Position numbers and translations under genes: made by a program. Below the pieces are notes generated by a model that worked only from the letters and a program-made list of their open reading frames with translations, did not search any database and had not been told where the DNA came from. This document shows, piece after piece, positions 52,580-61,488 of a stretch of DNA of 64,000 nt; the stretch's first letter is position 1, and each line of letters begins with the position of its first letter. Source of the stretch: Nocardia vinacea NBRC 16497 (GTDB taxonomy: Bacteria; Actinomycetota; Actinomycetes; Mycobacteriales; Mycobacteriaceae); the NCBI RefSeq assembly GCF_000308835.1, contig NZ_BAGN01000088.1, positions 1-64,000 on the forward strand, written 5' to 3'.

Positions 52580-52648
52580 GCAAATAGAATCTACCGCCGC
52601 TGCCGCGCCGTCGAGTGGTACGGCAGCGGTGGGCAGATCGTCCGGCGG

Positions 52649-53293
52649 CTACATCCAGGTCAGCGTGATCTCCTTGGTGGCAAGCCAGGGCTCGACCTCG
52701 TGTCCGTGCGCGGCCAGGCCCTCCATCGCCTTGGTCGCCCGGTCCAGCGCGTGATGCGCATGCGTCGAATCGATCAGGCCGGCCGAATGGGCGGCCAGCA
52801 GATCGTCCACCCCACGCAATTCGGCCGCGCGGGAGTGGCGCACCGCGATCTCGAGGTACTGATCCATCGACTTCCAGCGCTTGGGCTCGATCCGGGTGTA
52901 CTCGCCGATATGCAGGCAATAGTCCAGGTCGCGGTGATGTCCGGGCTGGTAGTGCACGATCGTCACCCGCAACCAGAGTTCGGGCAGCAGCCAGGTCTCC
53001 ATGTATTGGATCCGTGGACCACCGACGGTGCGTGCCACGTACAGGCCCCACGGCTCGACGTGCACGCGGTCGATCGGGCGCACGAAACCCTTGGGATCGG
53101 TCATGGTCAGCTCGGCGATATTGAAATGTTCGATCTTCGGTCTTAGCTGGGTGGTAGTCATCGGCGATCCCGGTGCAGCGGTGGTGGTGGTTGGCTGGAT
53201 CAGGGGCGCGACCCCCCGGAAGTCACGCGCAACGTAACCGGCGATACCGGTCACAGCGGGCGCGGCGGCAAGCAATGGAATCAGAGCGCTCAT
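52649..53293 (-). CDS. DUF402 family protein, paralogue 2
   Basis: The same domain as the preceding gene (IEHFNIAELTMTDPKGFVRPIDR, TWLLPELWLRVTIVHYQPGHH, LLAAHSAGLIDS). From ATG 53293 (GAGGATGAGG upstream) it is 214 residues and has a mildly hydrophobic N-terminal 40 residues, MSALIPLLAAAPAVTGIAGY. A start at ATG 53161 would give about 170 residues, the length of paralogue 1. It faces uvrB across a regulatory region with two palindromes. Confidence 0.8.
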   Translation of the reverse strand: MSALIPLLAAAPAVTGIAGYVARDFRGVAPLIQPTTTTAAPGSPMTTTQLRPKIEHFNIAELTMTDPKGFVRPIDRVHVEPWGLYVARTVGGPRIQYMETWLLPELWLRVTIVHYQPGHHRDLDYCLHIGEYTRIEPKRWKSMDQYLEIAVRHSRAAELRGVDDLLAAHSAGLIDSTHAHHALDRATKAMEGLAAHGHEVEPWLATKEITLTWM

Positions 53294-53387
53294 GGCCTCA
53301 TCCTCATGTCCGACAACCAAATCAGGCTACACCTGCTGCGGCCGGTTCGCCGATGCTGAGAAAACGCCGAATCTCGTTGCGACAACA

Positions 53388-53399
53388 GACATTAATGTC
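53388..53399. promoter_or_regulatory. palindrome 1 upstream of uvrB
   Basis: GACATTAATGTC is a perfect 12-bp palindrome in the divergent region between DUF402 paralogue 2 and uvrB. It is AT-rich against the background and only eight bases from the next palindrome. The cognate regulator is unknown. Confidence 0.45.
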
Positions 53400-53406
53400 C
53401 GTTTAC

Positions 53407-53422
53407 CTGTCCTATAGGACAG
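53407..53422. promoter_or_regulatory. palindrome 2 upstream of uvrB
   Basis: CTGTCCTATAGGACAG is a perfect 16-bp palindrome (8+8). Its outer bases (TGTC/GACA) recur in palindrome 1, so the two may be half of a double operator. It is not the actinobacterial LexA box, which is TCGAAC-N4-GTTCGA. Confidence 0.55.
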
Positions 53423-53536
53423 ATAACAGATTGCGCATCGGCCCTGGTGCGGGACGGTGCGTCAGATCGCGAAAGGATACGCCGATCGTAATCCGGTGAC
53501 GAGCCCTTCGGCGGCGGATCCGCGGGGCCGCAGAAT

Positions 53537-53559
53537 CTGTCGGTGCCTGCGCCTAGGCT
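53537..53559 (+). promoter_or_regulatory. RecA-independent DNA-damage (PafBC-type) promoter of uvrB
   Basis: CTGTCGGTG (53537-53545), eight bases, then TAGGCT (53554-53559) fits the RecA-NDp pattern, and the predicted transcript start falls at about the ATG at 53567. The same element with the same spacing stands before polA in this window. Confidence 0.72.
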
Positions 53560-53566
53560 GGTGACC

Positions 53567-55750
53567 ATGGCATTCGCAACCGAAATCCCGGCGGAAGGCT
53601 ACGAGGACCGGGGCACCCCGCTGGCGCATTCGGAGTTCCGGCCGGTCGGGGAGATCGAGCGGGCCGATGGGCAGTTCCAGGTCGTCAGCGAACACCGGCC
53701 GGCCGGTGATCAGCCTGCGGCCATTGCCGAACTCGAGCGTCGCATCAATGCGGGCGAGCGTGACGTGGTGCTGCTCGGCGCGACCGGCACCGGTAAATCC
53801 GCCACCACCGCCTGGCTGATCGAGCGGCTGCAGCGGCCGACGCTGGTGATGGCGCCGAATAAGACGCTCGCCGCGCAGCTGGCCAATGAGCTGCGAGAGA
53901 TGTTGCCCAACAACGCCGTCGAGTACTTCGTCTCGTACTACGACTACTACCAACCCGAAGCTTACATCGCGCAGACCGATACCTATATCGAGAAGGACAG
54001 CTCGATCAACGACGATGTCGAGCGGCTGCGGCATTCGGCCACCTCGAGTCTGCTCTCGCGTCGCGATGTCGTGGTGGTCGCGTCGGTGTCGTGCATCTAC
54101 GGCCTCGGTACACCGCAGTCGTATCTGGATCGGTCGGTGCAACTGGATGTCGGCACCGAAATCGATCGCGACGCATTCCTGCGGCTGCTGGTCGACGTGC
54201 AATACACCCGCAACGACATGTCCTTCACCCGCGGTTCGTTCCGGGTGCGCGGTGACACCGTCGAGATCATCCCGTCCTACGAGGAACTCGCGGTGCGCAT
54301 CGAATTCTTCGGCGACGAGATCGAGGCGCTGTACTACCTGCACCCGCTCACCGGCGATGTGGTGCGGCAGGTCGATACCGTCCGGATCTTCCCGGCCACG
54401 CACTATGTCGCGGGTCCGGAGCGGATGGAGCGTGCGGTTCGCGATATCGAGAAAGAACTCGAGGAGCGGCTGGCCGAGCTGGATCGCCAGGGCAAACTGC
54501 TGGAGGCGCAGCGGCTGCGTATGCGCACGCAGTACGACCTCGAGATGATCCGCCAGGTCGGATTCTGCTCGGGTATCGAGAACTACTCGCGTCATATCGA
54601 CGGGCGTGCGGCGGGGTCCGCACCCGCCACGCTGCTGGATTACTTCCCGGAGGATTTCCTGCTCGTCATCGACGAGTCGCATGTGACCGTTCCGCAGATC
54701 GGCGGCATGTACGAGGGCGATATGTCGCGTAAGCGCAATCTGGTCGAGTACGGGTTCCGGCTGCCGTCGGCGATCGACAACCGACCGCTCACCTGGGAGG
54801 AGTTCGCCGAGCGGATCGGGCAGGCGGTCTATTTGTCGGCTACTCCGGGGCCGTACGAACTGGGCCAGGCCGGTGGCGAGGTGGTCGAGCAGGTGATCCG
54901 GCCGACGGGCCTGGTCGACCCGCAGGTCGTCGTCAAGCCGACCAAGGGCCAGATCGATGATCTGGTGCACGAGATCCGGCTGCGGACCGAGCGTGACGAA
55001 CGGGTGCTCGTCACCACGCTGACCAAGAAGATGTCCGAAGACCTCACCGACTATCTGCTCGGGCTCGGTGTCCGGGTGCGGTATCTGCATTCGGAGATCG
55101 ATACGTTGCGCCGGGTCGAGCTGCTGCGACAGCTGCGACTGGGCGAGTACGACGTGCTGGTCGGCATCAACCTGCTCCGCGAAGGTCTCGACCTGCCCGA
55201 GGTGTCGTTGGTCGCGATCCTGGACGCGGATAAGGAAGGCTTCCTGCGCAGCAGCACCAGCCTCATCCAGACCATCGGGCGCGCGGCGCGCAATGTCTCC
55301 GGTGAAGTGCACATGTATGCGGACAAGATCACCGACTCGATGCAGCACGCGATCGAGGAGACCGAACGCCGCCGGGCCAAGCAGGTCGCCTACAACGAAT
55401 CGATGGGCCTCGACCCGCAGCCGCTGCGCAAGAAGATCGCCGACATTCTGGATCAGGTGTATCAGGAGGCCGATGACAGCGAGGTGGCCGTCGGCGGTTC
55501 CGGTCGCAATGCCAGTCGCGGCCGCCGTGCCCAGGGCGAGCCGGGGCGAGCGGTCAGTGCGGGGGTGTACGAGGGCCGCGACGTCAAGTCCATGCCGCGG
55601 GCCGAATTGGCCGATTTGGTCAAGGAACTCACCGCGCAGATGATGAATGCGGCCCGCGAGCTGCAGTTCGAATTGGCCGGTCGGCTGCGGGACGAAATCG
55701 CGGACCTGAAGAAGGAACTGCGCGGGATGGATGCCGCGGGGTTGAGTTGA
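53567..55750 (+). CDS. uvrB: excinuclease ABC subunit UvrB
   Basis: Nucleotide-excision-repair helicase of 727 residues. Motifs: Walker [16 protein letters not shown], the DNA-clamping beta-hairpin [17 protein letters not shown] in [22 protein letters not shown] and the C-terminal UVR coiled coil for UvrC ([20 protein letters not shown]). It works with UvrA and UvrC encoded elsewhere. ATG 53567 is set by the promoter element immediately upstream and by the conventional start; an in-frame start at 53543 would lie inside the promoter. It keeps its mycobacterial position after coaE and DUF402. Confidence 0.97.
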   Translation: MAFATEIPAEGYEDRGTPLAHSEFRPVGEIERADGQFQVVSEHRPAGDQPAAIAELERRINAGERDVVLLGATGTGKSATTAWLIERLQRPTLVMAPNKTLAAQLANELREMLPNNAVEYFVSYYDYYQPEAYIAQTDTYIEKDSSINDDVERLRHSATSSLLSRRDVVVVASVSCIYGLGTPQSYLDRSVQLDVGTEIDRDAFLRLLVDVQYTRNDMSFTRGSFRVRGDTVEIIPSYEELAVRIEFFGDEIEALYYLHPLTGDVVRQVDTVRIFPATHYVAGPERMERAVRDIEKELEERLAELDRQGKLLEAQRLRMRTQYDLEMIRQVGFCSGIENYSRHIDGRAAGSAPATLLDYFPEDFLLVIDESHVTVPQIGGMYEGDMSRKRNLVEYGFRLPSAIDNRPLTWEEFAERIGQAVYLSATPGPYELGQAGGEVVEQVIRPTGLVDPQVVVKPTKGQIDDLVHEIRLRTERDERVLVTTLTKKMSEDLTDYLLGLGVRVRYLHSEIDTLRRVELLRQLRLGEYDVLVGINLLREGLDLPEVSLVAILDADKEGFLRSSTSLIQTIGRAARNVSGEVHMYADKITDSMQHAIEETERRRAKQVAYNESMGLDPQPLRKKIADILDQVYQEADDSEVAVGGSGRNASRGRRAQGEPGRAVSAGVYEGRDVKSMPRAELADLVKELTAQMMNAARELQFELAGRLRDEIADLKKELRGMDAAGLS

Positions 55751-55751
55751 G

Positions 55752-55775
55752 CGGCGGCGTCTTTCGACGCCGCCG
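55752..55775. terminator. terminator between uvrB and the VOC gene
   Basis: A 10-bp stem (CGGCGGCGTC against GACGCCGCCG) with loop TTTC begins two bases after the uvrB stop and ends before the convergent VOC gene. Confidence 0.7.
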
Positions 55776-55788
55776 GGCTCGGCATGGC

Positions 55789-56268
55789 TCAGCTCTGGGT
55801 GGCCATCCATTCGTTGACGCGGCGCTCGGCCTCTTCGCGCGAGACGTTCTCGACCTTGGTCAGCACCGCCCAGCGGTGGCCGAAGGGGTCGAGGACGACG
55901 CCGAAGCGGTCACCGGTGACGAATGTCTGCGGCTCTTCCGCACTGCGGGCGCCGTTTTCGATGGCCCGCTTGACGACCGCGTCGACATCGGGGCAGTAGT
56001 GCACGATCGAGGTATGCACCCATTCGCCATTGGGAGCCAGAACATTGTTGTCCGGAATGGGCATGCCCAGCTGCAGTGTCGAGTCGCCGATCTTCAGTTC
56101 GGCGTGTGCGGGCTGGCCGTCGGGGAGATCGTTGCGGCTGATCACCTCGGCCTCGAAGACGTTGGTATAGAACTCGATTGCCTTATTGCCGTCGGGAACG
56201 GCCAGGAAGCAGGTGATGGAGTGGTAGCCGTCGGCGATGGGGTTCACGGTATTCGCTGTTTCGCTCAT
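55789..56268 (-). CDS. VOC-family (glyoxalase-like) protein
   Basis: A 159-residue single-subunit VOC protein of the PhnB/bleomycin-resistance type, with ITCFLAVPDGNKAIEFYTNVF, HAELKIGDSTLQLG and the closing TFVTGDRFGVVLDPFGHRWAVLTK. Metal-binding positions are plausible but the activity is unknown. ATG 56268 opens MSETANTVNPIADGYHSIT. It is divergent from an AraC regulator with about 50 bases between starts, a frequent actinobacterial pair in which the regulator controls the VOC gene. Confidence 0.88.
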   Translation of the reverse strand: MSETANTVNPIADGYHSITCFLAVPDGNKAIEFYTNVFEAEVISRNDLPDGQPAHAELKIGDSTLQLGMPIPDNNVLAPNGEWVHTSIVHYCPDVDAVVKRAIENGARSAEEPQTFVTGDRFGVVLDPFGHRWAVLTKVENVSREEAERRVNEWMATQS

Positions 56269-56321
56269 GCCGACAAGCCTCGTCGAGCGTGGCGAGATGG
56301 TCTTGTAAGAAAGCGACAGCC

Positions 56322-57203
56322 GTGACCGGCACAGCCGACGGGCCGGTTGCGGTGCCCGCGCTCGACAATGTGAAGGGCATTCTGCATCCCGACGAGCAGG
56401 CAAGACATCGCTCGTTGGCGCGGTTGTCGGCCGGGCCGGAGGTCGGACGGTTCGTCGAGTGGTATTGGTCGGTGCGCTGGGATCTGACCGGTCGGCCGCC
56501 GTACTACGCCGAGGTGCTGCCGTTTCCGTGCGTGAATGTCACCTTCGAACGCAGCGAAACCCGCACCGGTGGTTTCGTCAACGGCGTCTGCACCACCAAG
56601 TTCGTCCGGGAGCTCAGCGGTATGGGGGAGACCTTCGGCGCACGCTTTCGCGCCGGTGGATTCGGTGCGTTCACCGGACTGGATGTCGGTGCGTTCCGGG
56701 ATACCGCCGTGCCGCTCACGGACGTGCTGCCCGAGGCGGCCGGCCTGGCCGACCGCGTATTGGCCGAATCCTCGGATATCAAGCGCCGCAGCATAATCGA
56801 GGATTTCCTCATCGGCCGAAAGGCCGCGGCAGATCTCAACTACCGACTGGTGCTGCGCATTGTCGACGCCATGGAACAGGACCAAGAACTGACCAGGGTC
56901 GATCAGGTCACCGATCGGTTCGATATCCCGATCCGCACATTACAGCGGATTTTCCGGCGCTATGTCGGCGCCGGACCGAAATGGGTGCTGCGCCGATACC
57001 GGCTCCAGGACGGAGCCGATCTACTCGCGCGCGGGCGCATCGAAGATCTCGCCGCACTGGCCACCGAGTTGGGTTATTTCGATCAAGCGCATTTCTCGCG
57101 GGAGTTCACCGCGGAAGTCGGAATGGCTCCACTGGAATACGCCAAGAATTCGCTACGCTCCCGTAACGAGGTGACTTCGAAGGTCGTCCCGACCAGAATG
57201 TAG
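56322..57203 (+). CDS. AraC-family transcriptional regulator
   Basis: A 293-residue regulator. The N-terminal sensor half contains SLARLSAGPEVGRFVEWYWSVRWD and FPCVNVTFERSE, resembling the DUF6597-type domain often joined to AraC domains. The C-terminal double helix-turn-helix reads DQVTDRFDIPIRTLQRIFRRYVGAGPKW and ATELGYFDQAHFSREFTAEVG. GTG 56322 is chosen, with AAGAAAG upstream; a GTG at 56289 is possible. It is probably linked functionally to the divergent VOC gene, and a DoxX gene follows 79 bases later. Confidence 0.85.
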   Translation: MTGTADGPVAVPALDNVKGILHPDEQARHRSLARLSAGPEVGRFVEWYWSVRWDLTGRPPYYAEVLPFPCVNVTFERSETRTGGFVNGVCTTKFVRELSGMGETFGARFRAGGFGAFTGLDVGAFRDTAVPLTDVLPEAAGLADRVLAESSDIKRRSIIEDFLIGRKAAADLNYRLVLRIVDAMEQDQELTRVDQVTDRFDIPIRTLQRIFRRYVGAGPKWVLRRYRLQDGADLLARGRIEDLAALATELGYFDQAHFSREFTAEVGMAPLEYAKNSLRSRNEVTSKVVPTRM

Positions 57204-57282
57204 TTTGCAGGACCGCTCGCGTTCGACCCATTCGAGCACTAATCGGAATCGGCCCTCCACATCGGCGAATGAGGAGTTCGTG

Positions 57283-57699
57283 ATGGATGTCTTGGTCTTG
57301 ATAGGGCGAGTACTTTTCGTGGTGTTGTTCTTCAGCTCCGCGTACGGGCATTTCACGCAGACCGACGCGATGACCGAATATGCGCGGAGTCGCGGCCTGC
57401 CGCAGCCGCGGGCCGCGGTGCTGGCCGGTGGCGTCGTTCTCGCGGTCGGCGGCCTCAGTGTGCTGCTCGGCGTGTGGGCCGACCTCGGGGCATTGCTACT
57501 GGTGATCATGCTGGTGCCGACGGCATTCCTGATGCACCAGTTCTGGAAGGAGACCGATCCGCAGGCCCAACAGGGCGAGATGATCCATTTCAACAAGGAT
57601 CTCGCGCTCGCCGGCGCCGCGCTGATGTTGTTCGCCTTCTTCGCACATGTCGACGAACTCGGATTGACCATCACCGGACCGCTTTTCACCGGTCTGTAG
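57283..57699 (+). CDS. DoxX-family membrane protein
   Basis: A 138-residue integral membrane protein with four hydrophobic segments: VLVLIGRVLFVVLFFSSAYGHF, AVLAGGVVLAVGGLSVLLGV, ALLLVIMLVPTAFLMHQFW and LALAGAALMLFAFFAHV. The motif MHQFW.. between helices 3 and 4 is typical of DoxX proteins, which can be part of membrane oxidoreductase complexes. ATG 57283 is preceded by GAGGAGTTC. It may be co-transcribed with the AraC gene. Confidence 0.85.
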   Translation: MDVLVLIGRVLFVVLFFSSAYGHFTQTDAMTEYARSRGLPQPRAAVLAGGVVLAVGGLSVLLGVWADLGALLLVIMLVPTAFLMHQFWKETDPQAQQGEMIHFNKDLALAGAALMLFAFFAHVDELGLTITGPLFTGL

Positions 57700-58166
57700 G
57701 TGCGACCGGATTTGGGCTGATCGCGCCGATATTGTGAGCCGTATAGACGCCGTCGGCTTTTTCGGGTCGACGGAGCTCCATCGCGGTAACTGTGGAACCG
57801 GGTGGATGGCGTCGGCCCGGCCGGGTACGTTCTCACCGGTCCCGGTCGGGCCGACATTGCCAGCGTATAGCGGCCACGGTCGGGTATATGTGATGAATAT
57901 CCCAGGGGGACAGGAACGTTCGCGTCGGTTGTGATGGATCACAAGTCGCGGACCCGGAATTTAGATCCGCCCTGGTCGCAAAGGCCCTGCGGCATTCGCC
58001 GCATCAACCTGTGTCGGTAAACCCAGAACACCCGCAGTGTGATGTGTTGCGATTTCTGCTATTTCCGGCCGATTTGCCGCTATGGTCGACCCCAGTCGCC
58101 GCGCTGGTGCCACGACTCCACGTGGCACCGGCGCAGGCACCCGACACCCACATAGTTGGAGGAGAA
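57700..58166. other. long upstream region of the universal stress protein gene
   Basis: No gene is supported in these 467 bases. The region contains the palindrome at 57929-57944 and GGAGGAG just before the USP start. Its length suggests several regulatory inputs for the USP gene. Confidence 0.5.
57929..57944. promoter_or_regulatory. palindrome upstream of the universal stress protein gene
   Basis: TTGTGAT-GG-ATCACAA is a perfect 7+7 inverted repeat. Its TGTGA/TCACA halves resemble CRP sites, but they are four bases apart instead of six, so a CRP assignment is doubtful. Confidence 0.45.
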
Positions 58167-58619
58167 ATGACCGCCTACCGGACCATTGTCGTCGGTACCG
58201 ATGGCTCGGACTCGTCGTACGTCGCCGTCGACAAGGCCGCTTCGCTGGCCGCGGCCGCGGGTGCGACCCTGGTCGTCGCCTGCGCCTACTACCCGACCGA
58301 CGATCGCGATGTGGCTGCCGCCGCCGATGTGCTCAAGGACGAGGCCTACCAGGTGCGCGGCTCCGCGCCCACCAGCGAGATCCTGCGCACCGCCCGCGAC
58401 CGCGCGACCGCCGAAGGCGCCGAGGATATCGTCGAGCGCGCGATCGTCGGTGAGCCCGTCGAATCGCTGCTCGCGCTCGTCAAGGAGGTCGAGGCCGATC
58501 TGCTGGTCGTCGGTAACCGCGGCCTGAACACCCTGGCCGGCCGGTTGCTGGGTTCGGTGCCTTCGGATGTGGCGCGCAAGTCCCGCTCCGATGTGCTGAT
58601 CGTGCACACCGTCAGGTAA
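58167..58619 (+). CDS. universal stress protein, Rv1636-like
   Basis: A 150-residue single-domain USP that resembles mycobacterial Rv1636 throughout. It begins MTAYRTIVVGTDGSDSSYVA, has the nucleotide-binding loop VVGNRGLNTLAGRLLGSVP and ends DVLIVHTVR. Rv1636 is known to bind cAMP and ATP, so nucleotide binding is likely here. ATG 58167 has GGAGGAG upstream. The gene keeps the mycobacterial position downstream of uvrB. Confidence 0.93.
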   Translation: MTAYRTIVVGTDGSDSSYVAVDKAASLAAAAGATLVVACAYYPTDDRDVAAAADVLKDEAYQVRGSAPTSEILRTARDRATAEGAEDIVERAIVGEPVESLLALVKEVEADLLVVGNRGLNTLAGRLLGSVPSDVARKSRSDVLIVHTVR

Positions 58620-58634
58620 GCAGTAAAGCCGAAA

Positions 58635-58670
58635 CGACAGCCGCACATTCCCAGGAATGTGCGGCTGTCG
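58635..58670. terminator. bidirectional terminator after the USP gene
   Basis: A 17-bp perfect inverted repeat (58635-58651 with 58654-58670) lies between the convergent USP and helicase genes, 15 bases after one stop and three bases before the other. Confidence 0.78.
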
Positions 58671-58673
58671 TCG

Positions 58674-61055
58674 TCAATCCAGTCCGCTGAGCACCGGTGG
58701 CAGGTCGCCGGTGTGCACCACACCGAGTCGCTGGGTCGCTCGGGTCAGTGCCACGTACAGGTCGTTCATCCCACGCGGCGATTCGTCGAGGATCCCCTGG
58801 GGTTCCACCAGATAGACCGCGTCGAATTCCAGGCCCTTGACCTCGTGCACCGTGAGCACCCGGACGGATTCGCCCGCCAACTCGACGAAGTCCGCGACCA
58901 TCTCATGCGGTGTGATGACGGCCGTGGTACCGGGACCGGTCTCCGCGGCTACCAATTGCGCTACCGCACTGCGCAATTCGCTCGCATCGACGGCATGGGC
59001 GCGGGGCCGCACATCCGTCTCCCGCACCGACCGCGGCACCGACGCGGCCGGATCGATCTCGGCGAGCACATCCGCCGCGACCGCCATGATCTCCGCCGGG
59101 GTCCGGTAGTTCACGGTCAACTCGGTGAGCTTCCACCGTTGTGCCACATAGGGTTCCAGCATCCGCTGCCAGGACGATGCACCCGCCGGATCGCCGGTCT
59201 GCGCGACGTCGCCGACTACCGTGACCCACCGGTTCGGTATGCGGCGCATCACCATTCGCCAGGCCATCTCCGAAAGTTCCTGCGCCTCATCGATGATCAC
59301 ATGGCCGTAGGTCCAATTGCGGTCACCCGCTGCGCGTTCCGCGGTGGTCTGCCGGTTGCGCACATCCTGACGTTCAGCCAGCTGGCTGGCGTCGATCAGG
59401 TCGTAGGCCATCAGGATCTCCGGATCGAGGTCGTCCTCGAGATCCTGTGGCGCGGAACCGGTCAGGATGTCGAGCGCGTCCTGCGCCTCGGCCAGCTGGG
59501 CCCGCCAGCGACGGCGGGCGCGTTCGCGTTCCTCGGTGTCGTCGATGCCGAGCAGTTCGGCTAGTTCGTCCAGCAGCGGTGCGTCCGGTGCGCTGAATTC
59601 GCCGTTGTCCGAGCGCGCGAGTTCGGCTCGGTCGGCTGGATCCAGACTGCTCGCGGCCCGATCGAGTCGCTTCGGATCGGCCAGTAGATCCGCGAGCACC
59701 TCCTGCGGCGACAGGATCGGCCAGAGCTTGCCGATGGCCGCCTGGATCTCCGGATCGGCGCGCATTTCGTCCCGGATCTCGGCGAGATCGGTTCGGCTGA
59801 GCAGACTTTCCCTACCCGCCCCGTCGGCTGCGCCTCCTGCCATCCCCCGGTGGCCGCCGGACAGATCCGCGCCCATGGTCTGGGCCAGTTGTTCGGTGAG
59901 CGCGTCGATGACCGAGGAGGCGAAGATCGGCCGGGCCAGATTGTGCGGGCGCCGCGAGGAGCGGGCCCGGCCGCGCGCCTTGGTGGCGATCTTGCGATCG
60001 AGTGTGACCGGATAGCCGTCGAAGGCAAGCATGATCGGCTCGGACGGCACTTCTTGACGGTCGCGCACCGCCTGCTTGAGGACCTCCAGCATGGCCAGCG
60101 AGCCCTTGACCTCACCGGCGCGCAGCGAATCCTCGCGGGTGGCCTTCACTCCCGGGTACAGATCGCCGATGGTGGACAGCAGCACGCCGGTCTCACCGAG
60201 CGATGGCAGCACCTGACCGATGTAATCGAGGAAGGTCGCATTCGGGCCGATGATCAGCACACCGCTCTTGGCCAACTGCTGACGGTAGGTGTAGAGCAGG
60301 TATGCCGCGCGGTGCAGGGCGACGGCGGTCTTGCCGGTGCCCGGACCGCCCTGGACCACCAGCACGCTCTTGTGCTCGGAGCGAATGATCGCGTCCTGCT
60401 CGCTCTGGATGGTCTCGACGATGTCGTTCATATGGCCGGTGCGCGCGGCATTGAGCGCCGAGAGCAGTGCGCTCTCGCTGCCGACCCCGCCCTCGCTATC
60501 GGTCACACCGGCAGTCCGAGCGGCGTCGAGGTCCAGGTATTCGTCATTGATGGCCGTGACCCGCCGATTGCGGGACCGGATATGTCGGCGGCGGATCACC
60601 CCGTCCGGGGCGGCAGTCGTCGCGAGATAGAACGGACGGGCCAGGGGCGCGCGCCAGTCCAGCAGCAGCGTCTCGTAATCGTCCTTCTCGTCGAGGATGC
60701 CGAGCCTGCCGATGTAGCGGTACTCGCCTTCTTGGCCGTCGGCGGCTGCTTGCGGGTCGCCCGAAACGGTACTGCCGTCGAGGTCGATGCGGCCGAAACA
60801 CAGGCCGTGTTCGGCGGCGTCGTACTTGGCCAGATCTTCGGAATAGAGCTGGCTGAAGGATTCGCGCTCGGTGCGGGCCTGCGGGGTGCCACCGGTTTCC
60901 AGCAGCACGGTGCGCAGCCGTTTCGTGGCGTATTCGCGCATATCGTCGAGTCGTTCATAGAGCACGGACAGGTAGGCCTGCTCCAGGTCGATCTCGCGGT
61001 TCCGCTCGGGTGTGCCGTCGTGCGCGGCACGATCCTGAGTGAGGCGGTCGGGCAA
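58674..61055 (-). CDS. HelD/HelR-like superfamily 1 helicase
   Basis: A 793-residue UvrD-like ATPase lacking a nuclease domain. The long N-terminal coiled coil (EIDLEQAYLSVLYERLDDMREYATKRL) is the HelD arm that enters the RNA polymerase channels. Walker A is VVQGGPGTGKTAVALHR, Walker B VIIDEAQELSEMAWRM, and late motifs VNYRTPAEI, TVHEVKGLEFDAVYL and LYVALTRA. HelD removes stalled RNA polymerase, and HelR relatives protect against rifamycins. The start is TTG 61055 with GGAG six bases upstream. It may be co-transcribed with the small ABM gene. Confidence 0.87.
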   Translation of the reverse strand: MPDRLTQDRAAHDGTPERNREIDLEQAYLSVLYERLDDMREYATKRLRTVLLETGGTPQARTERESFSQLYSEDLAKYDAAEHGLCFGRIDLDGSTVSGDPQAAADGQEGEYRYIGRLGILDEKDDYETLLLDWRAPLARPFYLATTAAPDGVIRRRHIRSRNRRVTAINDEYLDLDAARTAGVTDSEGGVGSESALLSALNAARTGHMNDIVETIQSEQDAIIRSEHKSVLVVQGGPGTGKTAVALHRAAYLLYTYRQQLAKSGVLIIGPNATFLDYIGQVLPSLGETGVLLSTIGDLYPGVKATREDSLRAGEVKGSLAMLEVLKQAVRDRQEVPSEPIMLAFDGYPVTLDRKIATKARGRARSSRRPHNLARPIFASSVIDALTEQLAQTMGADLSGGHRGMAGGAADGAGRESLLSRTDLAEIRDEMRADPEIQAAIGKLWPILSPQEVLADLLADPKRLDRAASSLDPADRAELARSDNGEFSAPDAPLLDELAELLGIDDTEERERARRRWRAQLAEAQDALDILTGSAPQDLEDDLDPEILMAYDLIDASQLAERQDVRNRQTTAERAAGDRNWTYGHVIIDEAQELSEMAWRMVMRRIPNRWVTVVGDVAQTGDPAGASSWQRMLEPYVAQRWKLTELTVNYRTPAEIMAVAADVLAEIDPAASVPRSVRETDVRPRAHAVDASELRSAVAQLVAAETGPGTTAVITPHEMVADFVELAGESVRVLTVHEVKGLEFDAVYLVEPQGILDESPRGMNDLYVALTRATQRLGVVHTGDLPPVLSGLD

Positions 61056-61139
61056 ACTGAACTCCTTGTCACCGCGATGAGCCGGTGCACACGCAGGTCA
61101 CGGTGCACGCGAACGCCATTGAAAACAGAGTTTTCGAGT

Positions 61140-61478
61140 CTACTGCCGGTTCGGCGGGCTCGCTGTAACCGCAGGTAGCGGGTCCGTGGCCAGGACCGGC
61201 GTGAAATGTTGGACGATGGGGAACGGTTCGTAGAAGTGATGCAGCAGTTGCTTCCAGCGCTGATATCCGGCGGACCCGCGGAAGCCATCAACATGGTCGC
61301 TCAACTGTTCCCATCCCACCAGCAGCAAATAGGTGTCCGGCGCCTCGACGCACCGTGACAGCGACAGCGACCGGAAGCCCGGCATACTCTCGATGATCGG
61401 CCTGGCCTCGGCGAACGCGGCCTCGAAGGCCGCCGCTTGGGCGGGGCGGACGGGCAACAGCGCGTGTTCGATGATCAT
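61140..61478 (-). CDS. antibiotic biosynthesis monooxygenase (ABM) domain protein
   Basis: A 112-residue dimeric alpha/beta-barrel protein: MIIEHALLPVRPAQAAAFEA, SMPGFRSLSLSRCVEAPDTYLLLVGW and VDGFRGSAGYQRWKQLL. The ABM pattern (two strands, helix, then L.V.W and F..S..Y..W) is clear. Members include cofactor-free quinone-forming monooxygenases and haem-degrading enzymes, but many are uncharacterised. It lies 10 bases after the GGDEF gene on the same strand, so they form an operon. Confidence 0.85.
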   Translation of the reverse strand: MIIEHALLPVRPAQAAAFEAAFAEARPIIESMPGFRSLSLSRCVEAPDTYLLLVGWEQLSDHVDGFRGSAGYQRWKQLLHHFYEPFPIVQHFTPVLATDPLPAVTASPPNRQ

Positions 61479-61488
61479 GGGAAAACCT

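Noticed and set aside
53388-53422. LexA (SOS) box for uvrB
   Set aside because: Neither palindrome matches TCGAAC-N4-GTTCGA, and no other copy of that box was seen before uvrB or polA.
53462-55810. A 782-codon open frame antisense to uvrB
   Set aside because: Shadow frame without motifs; uvrB is certain.
57929-57944. Canonical CRP binding site
   Set aside because: The TGTGA and TCACA halves are four rather than six bases apart, so I report it only as a palindrome.
61056-61139. Rifamycin-associated element upstream of the HelD-like gene
   Set aside because: No inverted repeat of the known type is visible in this gap.
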